DNA from: Paraspadella gotoi
Lineage: Eukaryota; Chaetognatha
DNA: 64,000 nt
NCBI GenBank assembly: GCA_051294375.1
Contig: CM119264.1
Location: 19,599,590 to 19,663,589 of the forward strand
Reading direction: 5' to 3'
Both the position numbers and the translations under genes were made by a program. How positions within the stretch are numbered: position 1 is the first letter of the stretch; every line of letters begins with the position of its first letter. Under the pieces are notes generated by a model. That model was not told the origin of the DNA. It saw only the letters and a program-made list of their open reading frames with translations, and ran no database searches. Shown here piece by piece: positions 39,318 through 54,300 of the stretch.

Positions 39318-42300
39318 AAAACACAAATCTTCCAATAAAGAATTAGAAAGAAGAGGAAAGGAGAAAAAGTCAGCTGATAATGGGAGATTGAAGGTGACAA
39401 CGTAACCGGTATCTCTCTTTATCTCTCTCTTTCTCTCAAAGAATAGAAGAGAAAACAAAACTTTAAAAAATATAAAAGAAAAGAAAACATTAAAGAAAAA
39501 ATAAAGAACAAAGAAAAGAAAAAAGTGAAAAGAAAAAAAGAAAAGAAATTAAAGAAGAAAAGAAAAAAAGGAGACTAGCCTAGGTACCTCTTTTTTCCTT
39601 CCTAACCTTACATAGCGAGAGTGCCGAGTAAAATGCGGAGGATAAACTGTAACTTAAGTTTTTTTATACTTTCATGGATAGTGGGATACTTACTTTTTTT
39701 ACTTAGCATTAGGATTTTGGCAAATTAAATTATAAATTTATAACATTTTCAGGTTGTCGAGGCAGCTCGTGCTCCATCATTTCCACAACAATTAGAATGT
39801 TTAAGTGGAGAAATTAGAGTTGGAAAAGAAATACGTTTGGAGTGTACATTGGATGCATATCCAGAAGCTAAAACTTGCTGGTACTTTAATGATGAAAAGA
39901 TAAGCAGAACTCGTAAGCATCAAATATGTATGGAAGGAGCAAATAAGCATATACTAACGGTAATGGACGTAACTGAAGAAGATGCAGGTAATCTTAAGTC
40001 CAAATTCTCGAAGGTATGGATATTATTTATTAAAAAGAAAGGGTGAACAGTGAACACTGAAGGATTTAATCATTAGCAGTTTTTTAGTCCGATCACCTTT
40101 ACTTTCAGCAGACCCGATTCTATAATTCACTTAGTCGTTCTGTCAGTCGCCACCGCATTATTTGGTCAGTCAATAACTTAAAAAAATCTTACAGAACATC
40201 GAATTATAAATACGCTAATTTCAAATGGGATTGAATTGAAAAAAATTGTTATAACTCTTAACTGTGATTAATATTTGTTCATTTAATATTGAATTGAATA
40301 TAAAGTTTCGATGGAATCGTGCTAATGGGAATGAGTTTAAATTGAAAAAAACTTAAGTCACATTTACTCATAATTATTATATTTATTAAAAAATGGATTT
40401 ATAAATTCAAATAAAATTTTGTGTGTGTGTGTCGGAAAGTATGGAATCAAGCTGGATATAATTTTTTTTTATGGAAACGAGTTAGAAAACTAAAAGACAC
40501 ATTTATTTGAATTTTTAAAAGTTTCTCTCTCTCTATTTCTTTCTGATTGATTCATTGATTGAATGATTGATAGTTAATTGGATTAAAAGATTAATTGATA
40601 ACTTTTTTAATTGATTAATTTAGAAAATCTGTTACGATTTATTATGTTATGATTAGTTATGTTTGTTTCTCTCTATTTATTTATGAATTTTTTTGTACCA
40701 TTCATCGGACATCAAATCTTATAAGCTGCTTACTGCTAAATTATCGTAGGCAGATCCGAAATTGTTTGCTCAAACTTGTTTTAGTTTAATTTAAACATTC
40801 AGTAGTTTTCTAACTAATAGATTTCATGAAAATTATATTCGTATTACTCCAGATTGAAGTCCGTTTAGAGTTTAAGCATGACTAAAAATGGGTGCTGACC
40901 GACAGACTGACAAACTGAAATTTAGATCATGAATGAGGAATGCAGTCGCGACTAAAGAACAGATGCATTTAGCATAAAAATTAATTAAAATTGTAAATTT
41001 TAATTATTTAGAATACTTGTTCGCGACAAAGTAAAAGAGTTATTTTTATTTTAAAAATACCACAGAATATTTGTTATATCTTAAATAGCGTGAAGTCCTA
41101 TATAGCAATACTATTTCGAAATTATGCAGGAGAATATTCGATTGAAGCAAAAAACTCTTCTGGTGTATGTAAGTCTGATTATCTTATCAAAGTACTGAAA
41201 GCTTTGCCTGGAGAAGAGCCAAAAGCTAAACAGAAACTATCACCTTTGTCAAAGGCACCAAAAATAATAAAACTAATCAAACCACTGACAACAATTGCAA
41301 ATGGAGCTGTTTGTAGGTAATTTTTTTGTTGTATTAAGTAAAATATTTTTACTATTATTTTGTTCAAATTGATATTTTAAATTATTTATGTTAAATTATT
41401 TCAGATTGGAAATTGTTGTTGATGCAGTTCCTGATGTCGTATTTGAATGGTACAAGCATGGTGAAGTTATCAAAGCAAGTTCCAAACATGAAATCCATCA
41501 TAATCCTAACCATGGTATCTTGGTGATCAATAATGTTCAACAAGAAGATGCAGGAACATATGTCGTTTCTGTTTCAAATGAGTCTGGGCAAGTAACTCAT
41601 GAAATGCCTCTGGCTGTCAAAGGTAAAGAAATGCATTTGAAATAGTTTATTGGATATGCAATAAGTTTTTTTATTACATTTTAGATTCGACTGCCTCCCG
41701 ATTTCCACAAAAACCTGTTATTGCACGTAAGTTTGAAAATCAAAATGTATGTTTTTACAAAAAAATTGATTAGAATACTTTATTGTTGCTTTACTTCTTC
41801 ATTATCAAGGGAGCCCTGTTCATGGAGAACCAAAGTATGTCAAAGGAGTCACTTTAGATGGAGAAGCAAAGCCTGGACAAACAACTTAGTAAAAAATGTT
41901 CACTAGTAGAATAATCACGATTTGAGATAAATCAATTATATTTTTTTTCAGCCTGGATGCATTTGTTAAAGGAGCACCACAGCCCTTAATAACATGGTTT
42001 GTCAATGGAATGGAGATTCTTCCATCTGAAAAGTATAAGATGGAGTACGAAAAAACGAAGGCTGTTTTAGCTATCAATGATACTACTGCCAAAGACAGTG
42101 GAGAATATACTTGCATGGCAGAAAATGATTTAGGCATGCAAACAAGTACATTTTACTTACATGTACGCGGTAAGTACCTGGAGTGCATGTATTCAGTGCA
42201 TTATTTTAATAATCTTTTGAGGACAGCTTTAGCATTTTATATGACTGTTTGGTTTTTTTTTCAATTCTTTTAATTGAAAAAAAAATTGTATTTTCCTTTA

Positions 42301-45300
42301 TTAATGATTTACTTACGATAAGTATAAGGTTTTGTTACTTTGAAAAATTGGATCAAAGTATGTTCACTATTAAAATAAAAATGGAAAATATATATTATTA
42401 AAATATTGCAGGTAATTCATAAATATATTTTCTATTTGATTACTATTAAATAAAATAACAATATAATTACTATAAAAATAATATATAATAATATATAGAT
42501 CATAAACTTTTTTTCATATTGATTTTTAGTTTTTTAAAATTAAACAATATATTTTCCATTTGATTACTATTAAATAAAATAACTATACAATTACTATAAA
42601 AAAAATATATAATAATATATAGATCATAAACTTTTTTCATATTGATTTTTAACTTTTTAAAATTAAACAATATATATAAATGCTTTATGGTTTATTCATT
42701 TTAGTACAAAATTAATATATTTTTTGCAAGATTTTCACATGTCATGAGGTATTATGTGTCATGAAATCTGCTTTGCAATATAGTTAGTTCCCACCATCAA
42801 TGCATGATTTCATTTCTTTAGGTCTCAAAGAAATGAACTTTAAGAATTATAAAAAATCAAGCTTTTAAATAAAAAGCACCCTTTCAAATTGAGTGGAAGT
42901 TTTAGACATTGCATGAGTTTAGCTTGTTAAAGGTGTTAGACTATATTATATAATTTTTTTATAATTGAATTTTTTTAAAGTGAAACAAGATGAGCCCTAC
43001 TTCTCACAATGCCTTTCAAAAACATCTGCAAAAGCAGGAGAAACTGTGGTATTAGGATGTTATTCTGTCATATCAAAGGGAATTCCAAAATTGACATGGT
43101 TTAAAAACGACCAAATTTTAAAGTCTAATGACAGATTCAAGAGTAATTTCGATAAAAAATCAGGAGAAATAACCTTAACTATCAGTTCTGTTACTTTGGA
43201 TGATGAAGGATCTTATATGTGTCAAATTGATAACGGTTTCGGAATTGCAGAATCTGAATCACCTCTTGTGATATGTAAGTATTTTAGTTGATTTAAGGTA
43301 TATGGCTAAAGGGATTTCTTGCCTATCATTAGTTGATTTTTTCTTGGTTTTAGATGACCACCAATTTGGGATCGAGGAAAATAAAAATATTAAAAACATT
43401 TTTTTATTAAAAGATCATGAACAAATGCACAACAGACCCAAAGTGTCATTTACAGATCAACCAGATGTAAAGCAGTTATCTCCAAGGTATTCGGAGAGTC
43501 TTACTCAAAAGCAATCTCTTCATGTACCTCATGAAAATCTTAAAGAAACACTTGACAGCAAAGTTTATAGTATTTCTATCAAACCAGAAGAAAATGTTAA
43601 AGCTAATGCTCAGCTCTCAGGTAGATTAAAATTATTAAGTTTTGATAATGTATTTGCTGATACAAAACCGTTAGTCCAAGTTAAAACAATTATTAGCAGA
43701 GAGAAAGATGTCTCCCCAAAGCTTGTAGTACCTAATGAATTTGATGATAAGTTGAAAGATATTTTTGCTACCCCACAATCACAAGTTTTTGAGGTAGATG
43801 AAAAAATTATGTATACTGAAATAGACAAACGATATTTGGCTGAACTTGAAACTCAAGAAGAATTTGAGAAATTGTCTCAAGGACTCAGCATAATAAAGCC
43901 AGAAAAAGACAAGGCAAGATCTACTGTTGCTGGTAAAGTAAAATTAGACACTTCTTCCTCAATTGTAGAAAAACTAACTGAAAAATCAGTGTTGCCTTAC
44001 TCAGCAATTGATTCGCTTGACATCATTGAACCATTGACTGCTGAAGAAATAGAAAGTAAAACTACAGAAAAATCAAAAGCATCGTTACTCCATCTTAATG
44101 AACCACAAGAAACTATTATCAAAACTCAGGTAGAAAAAATAATAACAGCTGAATTAAAAGAAACTGAAATGGAAGAAGAAAGGACGCTAATAAAAAAATG
44201 TTGTACGCCTACCCAATGTAAAGCAGAAATTAAATTTGTTTCTAAAAAGAAAGTAGGAGAAATAGCCAGTGCCCGAGAAGAGCCTAAGATTTTGATATGC
44301 CAGGGTGATAAAAAAATTGAGAATGAAATCATTATTGATCAAGCTACTCAAACTCATCCAATTGAGAAAATGGAAACTAATGATGCTAAAAAAAGTAAAG
44401 AAATTCTTGAAAAACATTCAATACAACTTAAGTTGTTAGAAGAAAATAAAGAAGAGATACATAAGAGCAGAAAAAACTATGAACCTGCTAATGCAAGTAC
44501 TAAAATACAGAATAAAAAGAAAGTAAAAACAGTACATGCTATTAGCTTTGACAAACCTCAACTCCTGATAAAACCATTTAATGCCAATGAATCAATTGAA
44601 AAATTCAGTTGGCAGATACCAGTCGAATACATTCCTGTCGGTTTTCAGATAGCATCTAAAGAAAATGTTGAACAAATGTTAACTGAAAAAATAAAACCAG
44701 ATACCCTTAATAAGATGTTTGTTGTGCATGGTACGTTAATAGATGGAAGTACATTTGAGGTTCCTATGGTAAAAGAAAAAGAAAAAGTTGAAAAATCTGT
44801 AGCACATACAAAGTTACAGGGTAAAATAAAATTTAAACCGGAAAAACTAGATTCGTTAACAAAACCGACTGTTGAAATTAAATCATTTAGTTCAGTGCAA
44901 TCAATTGAAAATTTTTGCTGGGAATTACCTGAAGAATGGACACCAACTGGATACGTTGTTGCATCACCTGCTGAAATTACAGATCTAATTTCAGAAACAG
45001 TTGATAAAGATACTGTAAATAAATTCTTTGTGGCTGAGGTCATGCTTGCAGATGGTACTCATTTTGAAGTCCCAGTTCTTACAGAGAAAGAAACATTTGC
45101 AAAGTTTAAAGCTCAGCATAAGTTGCAAACTAAATCTTCCAAAAAGCTGGATAAAGAGGCAATTTTAATCGGAAAGCCAATTATATCTGTGCTCCCATTT
45201 ACTTCAAACGTATCAGTGGAAAAATTGTCATGGGAATTTCCTAATGAGCACGGTCCGCCAGGATTTGAATTAGCAACATATGACGTGGTTAATAATTTTC

Positions 45301-48300
45301 TTAATGAAAAATTTGATGTAAATAATCCTAAAAAATTATTTATTGCCCAAATAAAATATGAGTGTGGTAGGGAATTTGAAGTTCCAGTTATTCAAAAAAG
45401 TGAAAAAATTAAAGGATCTACTGCTCACACAAAAATACAAGGCAAAATAAACTTAAAAGAATCATCAACTATTTTACCCAAGCCTAATATACAATTACGA
45501 CCACTGTCACCTCAAGAAGCTATTGATTCATTAACCTGGGAGTTTAATGATGATTGGACTCCATCTGGTTATGAAATAGCATCAAAAAAAGACATAAAAG
45601 AAGCAATATCTCAAAAGGCTTCTTTAGATCAAATTAAGAAAATGTATGTTGCTGAAATTTCTTATACTGATGGAACAGAATTCAAAATTCCAGTTATTTT
45701 AAAAGATACAGTTGAAAAGTATATTGCAAATACAAAATTACATGGGAAAAGGAAATTTAAACCGGAAAAAGTAGATTCATTAGCAAAACCAAATGTTGAA
45801 ATTAAACCAATTAGTTCAGTACAATCATTTGAAAATTTTTGCTGGGAATTGCCTGAAGAATGGACACCAACTGGATATGTCATTGCATCACATGCTGAAA
45901 TTACAGATTTAGTTTCAGAAACCGTGGCTAAGGATTCTGTAAATAAGTTTTTTGTGGCTGAAGTCAAGCTTGCAGATGGTACTCATTTTGAAGTACCCGT
46001 TGTTAGAGAGAAAGAAAAATTAGTAGAGTTCAAAGCTCAACATAAGTTACAAACTAAATCTTCTAAAAAAATTGTTAATGAAGCAATTTTAACTGGAAAG
46101 CCAAATATATCTGTGCTCCCATTTACTTCAAATGTAACTGTAGAAAATTTTTCATGGGAATTTCCTAATGAACATGCTCCGCCAGGATTTGAAATAGCTA
46201 CATATGATGTGGTTAATAATTTTCTTAATGAAAAATTTGATGTAAATAATGATAAAAAATTATTCATTGCCCAAATAAAATATGAGGATGGTAATGAATT
46301 TGAAGTTCCAATTATTCAAAAAAGTGAAAAAATTAAAGAATCTACTGCTCACACAAAAATACAATACAAAATAAACTTAAAAGAATCATCAACTATTTTA
46401 CCCAAGCCTAATATACAATTACGACCACTGTCACCTCAAGAAGCTATTGATTCATTAACCTGGGAGTTTAATGATGATTGGACACCAGCTGGTTATGAAA
46501 TAGCATCAAAAAAAGAGATAGAAGAAGCATTATCTCAAAAAGCTTCTTTGGATCAAATTAAGAAAATGTTTATTGCTGAAATTTCTTATACCGATGGAAC
46601 AGAATTCAAAATGCCAGTTGTTTTAAAAGACACAGTTGAAAAGTATATTGCAAATACAAAATTACATGGAAAAATGAAATTTAAACCGGAAAAAGTAGAT
46701 TCATTAGCAAAACCGAATGTTGAAATTAAACCAATTAGTTCAGTCCAATCATTTGAAAATTTTTGCTGGGAATTGCCTGAAGAATGGACACCAACTGGAT
46801 ATGTTGTTGCATCACTGCTGAAATTACAGATTTATTTCAGAAACCGTGGCTAAGGATTCTGTAAATAAGTTCTTTGTGGCTGAAGTCAAGCTTGCAGATG
46901 GTACTCATTTTGAAGTACCCGTTGTTAGAGAGAAAGAAAAATTAGTAGAGTTCAAAGCTCAACATAAGTTACAAACTAAATCTTCTAAAAAATTTGTAAT
47001 GAAGCAATTTTAACTGGAAAGCCAAATATATCTGTGCTCCCATTTACTTCAAATGTAACTGTAGAAAATTTTTCATGGGAATTTCCTAATGACCATGCTC
47101 CGCCAGGATTTGAAATAGCTACATATGATGTGGTTAATAATTTTCTTAATGAAAAATTTGATGTAAATAATGATAAAAAATTATTCATTGCCCAAATAAA
47201 ATATGAGGATGGTAACGAATTTGAAGTTCCAATTATTCAAAAAAGTGAAAAAATTAAAGATCTACTGCTCACACAAAAATACAAGGCAAAATAAACTTAA
47301 AAGAATCATCAACTATTTTACCCAAGCCTAAAATACAAATACGACCACTGTCACCTCAAGAAGCTATTGATTCATTAACCTGGGAGTTTAATGATGATTG
47401 GACACCAGCTGGTTATGAAGTAGCATCAAAAAAAGAGATAGAAGAAGCATTATCTCAAAAAGCTTCTTTAGATCAAATTAAGAAAATGTTTATTGCTGAA
47501 ATTTCTTATACTGATGGAACAGAATTCAAAATGGCAGTTGTTTTAAAAGATACAGTTGAAAAGTATATTGCAAATACAAAATTACATGGAAAAATGAAAA
47601 TTAACCCGGAAAAAGTAGATTCATTAGCAAAACCGAATGTTGAAATTAAACCAATTAGTTCAATGCAATCATTTGAAAATTTTTGCTGGGAATTGCCTGA
47701 AGAATGGACACCAACTGGATATGTTGTTGCGTCACATGCTGAAATTACAGATTTATTTCAGAAACCGTAGCTAAAGAATCTGTAAATAAGTTCTTTGTGG
47801 CTGAAGTCAAGCTTGCAGATGGTACTCATTTTGAAGTACCCATTGTTAGAGAGAAAGAAACATTAGAAGAGTTCAAAGCTCAACATAAGTTACAAACTAA
47901 ATCTTCTAATAAACTTGTCAATGAAGCAATTTTAACTGGAAAGCCAAATATATCTGTGATCCCCTTTAGTGCAAATGTGACTGTAGAAAATTTTTCATGG
48001 GAATTTCCTAATGACCACGCACCGCCAGGATTTGAAATAGCAACATATGATGTTGTTAATAATTTTCTCAACGAAAAATTTGATGTAAATAATGATAAAA
48101 AATTATTCATTGCCCAAATAAAATATAAGGATGGTAATGAATTTGAAGTTCCAATTATACAAAAAAGTGAAAAAATAAAGGATCTACTGCTCACACAAAA
48201 ATACAAAGCAAAATAATTTTAAAAGAATCATCAACTATTTTACCCAAGCCTAATATACAATTACGACCACTGTCACCTCAAGAAGCTATTGATTCATTAA

Positions 48301-51300
48301 CCTGGGAATTTAATGATGATTGGACACCAGCTGGTTATGAAATAGCATCAAAAAAAGAGATAGAAGAAGCATTATCTCAAAAAGATTCTTTGGATCAAAT
48401 TAAGAAAATGTTTATTGCTGAAATTTCTTATACTGATGGAACAGAATTCAAAATGGCAGTTGTTTTAAAAGATACAGTTGAAAAGTTTATTGCAAATACA
48501 AAATTACATAAAAAAATGAAATTTAACTCGGAAAAAGTAGATTCTTTAGCAAAACCGAATGTTGAAATTAAACCAATTAGTTCAATGCAATCATTTGAAA
48601 ATTTTTGCTGGGAATTGCCTGAAGAATGGACACCAACTGGATATATTGTTGCGTCACCTGCTGAAATTACAGATTTAATTTCAGAAACCGTGGCTAAGGA
48701 TTCTGTAAATAAGTTCTTTGTGGCTGAAGTCAAGCTTGCAGATGGTACTCATTTTGAAGTACCTGTTGTTAGAGAGAAGGAAACATTAGTAGAGTTCANN
48801 NNNNNNNNNNNNNNNNNNNNNNNATTAGCAAAACCGAATGTTGAAATTAAACCAATTAGTTCAGTCCAATCATTTGAAAATTTTTGCTGGGAATTGCCTG
48901 AAGAATGGACACCAACTGGATATGTTGTTGCATCACCTGCTGAAATTACAGATTTATTTCAGAAACCGTGGCTAAGGATTCTGTAAATAAGTTCTTTGTG
49001 GCTGAAGTCAAGCTTGCAGATGGTACTCATTTTGAAGTACCCGTTGTTAGAGAGAAAGAAAAATTAGTAGAGTTCAAAGCTCAACATAAGTTACAAACTA
49101 AATCTTCTAAAAAATTTGTCAATGAAGCAATTTTAACTGGAAAGCCAAATATATCTGTGCTCCCATTTACTTCAAATGTAACTGTAGAAAATTTTTCATG
49201 GGAATTTCCTAATGACCATGCTCCGCCAGGATTTGAAATAGCTACATATGATGTGGTTAATAATTTTCTTAATGAAAAATTTGATGTAAATAATGATAAA
49301 AAATTATTCATTGCCCAAATAAAATATGAGGATGGTAACGAATTTGAAGTTCCAATTATTCAAAAAAGTGAAAAAATTAAAGATCTACTGCTCACACAAA
49401 AATACAAGGCAAAATAAACTTAAAAGAATCATCAACTATTTTACCCAAGCCTAAAATACAAATACGACCACTGTCACCTCAAGAAGCTATTGATTCATTA
49501 ACCTGGGAGTTTAATGATGATTGGACACCAGCTGGTTATGAAGTAGCATCAAAAAAAGAGATAGAAGAAGCATTATCTCAAAAAGCTTCTTTAGATCAAA
49601 TTAAGAAAATGTTTATTGCTGAAATTTCTTATACTGATGGAACAGAATTCAAAATGGCAGTTGTTTTAAAAGATACAGTTGAAAAGTATATTGCAAATAC
49701 AAAATTACATGGAAAAATGAAAATTAACCCGGAAAAAGTAGATTCATTAGCAAAACCGAATGTTGAAATTAAACCAATTAGTTCAATGCAATCATTTGAA
49801 AATTTTTGCTGGAATTGCCTGAAGAATGGACACCAACTGGATATGTTGTTGCGTCACATGCTGAAATTACAGATTTAATTTCAGAAACCGTAGCTAAAGA
49901 ATCTGTAAATAAGTTCTTTGTGGCTGAAGTCAAGCTTGCAGATGGTACTCATTTTGAAGTACCCATTGTTAGAGAGAAAGAAACATTAGAAGAGTTCAAA
50001 GCTCAACATAAGTTACAAACTAAATCTTCTAATAAACTTGTCAATGAAGCAATTTTAACTGGAAAGCCAAATATATCTGTGATCCCCTTTAGTGCAAATG
50101 TGACTGTAGAAAATTTTTCATGGGAATTTCCTAATGACCACGCACCGCCAGGATTTGAAATAGCAACATATGATGTTGTTAATAATTTTCTCAACGAAAA
50201 ATTTGATGTAAATAATGATAAAAAATTATTCATTGCCCAAATAAATATAAGGATGGTAATGAATTTGAAGTTCCAATTATACAAAAAAGTGAAAAAATCA
50301 AAGGATCTACTGCTCACACAAAAATACAAAGCAAAATAATTTTAAAAGAATCATCAACTATTTTACCCAAGCCTAATATACAATTACGACCACTGTCACC
50401 TCAAGAAGCTATTGATTCATTAACCTGGGAATTTAATGATGATTGGACACCAGCTGGTTATGAAATAGCATCAAAAAAAGAGATAGAAGAAGCATTATCT
50501 CAAAAAGATTCTTTGGATCAAATTAAGAAAATGTTTATTGCTGAAATTTCTTATACTGATGGAACAGAATTCAAAATGGCAGTTGTTTTAAAAGATACAG
50601 TTGAAAAGTTTATTGCAAATACAAAATTACATAAAAAAATGAAATTTAACTCGGAAAAAGTAGATTCTTTAGCAAAACCGAATGTTGAAATTAAACCAAT
50701 TAGTTCAATGCAATCATTTGAAAATTTTTGCTGGGAATTGCCTGAAGAATGGACACCAACTGGATATATTGTTGCGTCACCTGCTGAAATTACAGATTTA
50801 ATTTCAGAAACCGTGGCTAAGGATTCTGTAAATAAGTTCTTTGTGGCTGAAGTCAAGCTTGCAGATGGTACTCATTTTGAAGTACCTGTTGTTAGAGAGA
50901 AGGAAACATTAGTAGAGTTCANNNNNNNNNNNNNNNNNNNNNNNNNAATTGCCTGAAGAATGGACACCAACTGGATATGTTGTTGCGTCACATGCTGAAA
51001 TTACAGATTTAATTTCAGAAACCGTAGCTAAAGAATCTGTAAATAAGTTCTTTGTGGCTGAAGTCAAGCTTGCAGATGGTACTCATTTTGAAGTACCCAT
51101 TGTTAGAGAGAAAGAAACATTAGAAGAGTTCAAAGCTCAACATAAGTTACAAACTAAATCTTCTAATAAACTTGTCAATGAAGCAATTTTAACTGGAAAG
51201 CCAAATATATCTGTGATCCCCTTTAGTGCAAATGTGACTGTAGAAAATTTTTCATGGGAATTTCCTAATGACCACGCACCGCCAGGATTTGAAATAGCAA

Positions 51301-54300
51301 CATATGATGTTGTTAATAATTTTCTCAACGAAAAATTTGATGTAAATAATGATAAAAAATTATTCATTGCCCAAATAAAATATAAGGATGGTAATGAATT
51401 TGAAGTTCCAATTATACAAAAAAGTGAAAAAATCAAAGGATCTACTGCTCACACAAAAATACAAAGCAAAATAATTTTAAAAGAATCATCAACTATTTTA
51501 CCCAAAAGATAGAAGAAGCATTATCTCAAAAAGCTTCTTTGATCAAATTAAGAAAATGTTTATTGCTGAAATTTCTTATACCGATGGAACAGAATTCAAA
51601 ATGCCAGTTGTTTTAAAAGACACAGTTGAAAAGTATATTGCAAATACAAAATTACATGGAAAAATGAAATTTAAACCGGAAAAAGTAGATTCATTAGCAA
51701 AACCGAATGTTGAAATTAAACCAATTAGTTCAGTCCAATCATTTGAAAATTTTTGCTGGGAATTGCCTGAAGAATGGACACCAACTGGATATGTTGTTGC
51801 ATCACCTGCTGAAATTACAGATTTATTTCAGAAACCGTGGCTAAGGATTCTGTAAATAAGTTTTTGTGGCTGAAGTCAAGCTTGCAGATGGTACTCATTT
51901 TGAAGTACCCGTTGTTAGAGAGAAAGAAAAATTAGTAGAGTTCAAAGCTCAACATAAGTTACAAACTAAATCTTCTAAAAAATTTGTCAATGAAGCAATT
52001 TTAACTGGAAAGCCAAATATATCTGTGCTCCCATTTACTTCAAATGTAACTGTAGAAAATTTTTCATGGGAATTTCCTAATGACCATGCTCCGCCAGGAT
52101 TTGAAATAGCTACATATGATGTGGTTAATAATTTTCTTAATGAAAAATTTGATGTAAATAATGATAAAAATTATTCATTGCCCAAATAAAATATGAGGAT
52201 GGTAACGAATTTGAAGTTCCAATTATTCAAAAAAGTGAAAAAATTAAAGGATCTACTGCTCACACAAAATACAAGGCAAAATAAACTTAAAAGAATCATC
52301 AACTATTTTACCCAAGCCTAAAATCAAATACGACCACTGTCACCTCAAGAAGCTATTGATTCATTAACCTGGGAGTTTAATGATGATTGGACACCAGCTG
52401 GTTATGAAGTAGCATCAAAAAAAGAGATAGAAGAAGCATTATCTCAAAAAGCTTCTTTAGATCAAATTAAGAAAATGTTTATTGCTGAAATTTCTTATAC
52501 TGATGGAACAGAATTCAAAATGGCAGTTGTTTTAAAAGATACAGTTGAAAAGTATATTGCAAATACAAAATTACATGGAAAAATGAAAATTAACCCGGAA
52601 AAAGTAGATTCATTAGCAAAACCGAATGTTGAAATTAAACCAATTAGTTCAATGCAATCATTTGAAAATTTTTGCTGGGAATTGCCTGAAGAATGGACAC
52701 CAACTGGATATGTTGTTGCGTCACATGCTGAAATTACAGATTTATTTCAGAAACCGTAGCTAAAGAATCTGTAAATAAGTTCTTTGTGGCTGAAGTCAAG
52801 CTTGCAGATGGTACTCATTTTGAAGTACCCATTGTTAGAGAGAAAGAAACATTAGAAGAGTTCAAAGCTCAACATAAGTTACAAACTAAATCTTCTAATA
52901 AACTTGTCAATGAAGCAATTTTAACTGGAAAGCCAAATATATCTGTGATCCCCTTTAGTGCAAATGTGACTGTAGAAAATTTTTCATGGGAATTTCCTAA
53001 TGACCACGCACCGCCAGGATTTGAAATAGCAACATATGATGTTGTTAATAATTTTCTCAACGAAAAATTTGATGTAAATAATGATAAAAAATTATTCATT
53101 GCCCAAATAAAATATAAGGATGGTAATGAATTTGAAGTTCCAATTATACAAAAAAGTGAAAAAATTAAAGGATCTACTGCTCACACAAAAATACAAAGCA
53201 AAATAATTTTAAAAGAATCATCAACTATTTTACCCAAGCCTAATATACAATTACGACCACTGTCACCTCAAGAAGCTATTGATTCATTAACCTGGGATTT
53301 AATGATGATTGGACACCAGCTGGTTATGAAATAGCATCAAAAAAAGAGATAGAAGAAGCATTATCTCAAAAAGATCTTTGGATCAAATTAAGAAAATGTT
53401 TATTGCTGAAATTTCTTTATACTGATTGAACCAGAANNNNNNNNNNNNNNNNNNNNNNNNNTTCAAAATGGCAGTTGTTTTAAAAGATACAGTTGAAAAG
53501 TTTATTGCAAATACAAAATTACATAAAAAAATGAAATTTAACTCGGAAAAAGTAGATTCTTTAGCAAAACCGAATGTTGAAATTAAACCAATTAGTTCAA
53601 TGCAATCATTTGAAAATTTTTGCTGGGAATTGCCTGAAGAATGGACACCAACTGGATATATTGTTGCGTCACCTGCTGAAATTACAGATTTAATTTCAGA
53701 AACCGTGGAAGATAGAAGAAGCATTATCTCAAAAAGCTTCTTTGATCAAATTAAGAAAATGTTTATTGCTGAAATTTCTTATACGATGGAACAGAATTCA
53801 AAATGCCAGTTGTTTTAAAAGACACAGTTGAAAAGTATATTGCAAATACAAAATTACATGGAAAAATGAAATTTAAACCGGAAAAAGTAGATTCATTAGC
53901 AAAACCGAATGTTGAAATTAAACCAATTAGTTCAGTCCAATCATTTGAAAATTTTTGCTGGGAATTGCCTGAAGAATGGACACCAACTGGATATGTTGTT
54001 GCATCACCTGCTGAAATTACAGATTTATTTCAGAAACCGTGGCTAAGGATTCTGTAAATAAGTTTTTGTGGCTGAAGTCAAGCTTGCAGATGGTACTCAT
54101 TTTGAAGTACCCGTTGTTAGAGAGAAAGAAAAATTAGTAGAGTTCAAAGCTCAACATAAGTTACAAACTAAATCTTCTAAAAAATTTGTCAATGAAGCAA
54201 TTTTAACTGGAAAGCCAAATATATCTGTGCTCCCATTTACTTCAAATGTAACTGTAGAAAATTTTTCATGGGAATTTCCTAATGACCATGCTCCGCCAGG

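Noticed and set aside
43302-43353. Possible independent start of the giant frame near 43302
   Set aside because: The sequence there is intronic (pyrimidine-rich, ending in TAG); the phase-1 join from exon 34 to 43354 is exact.
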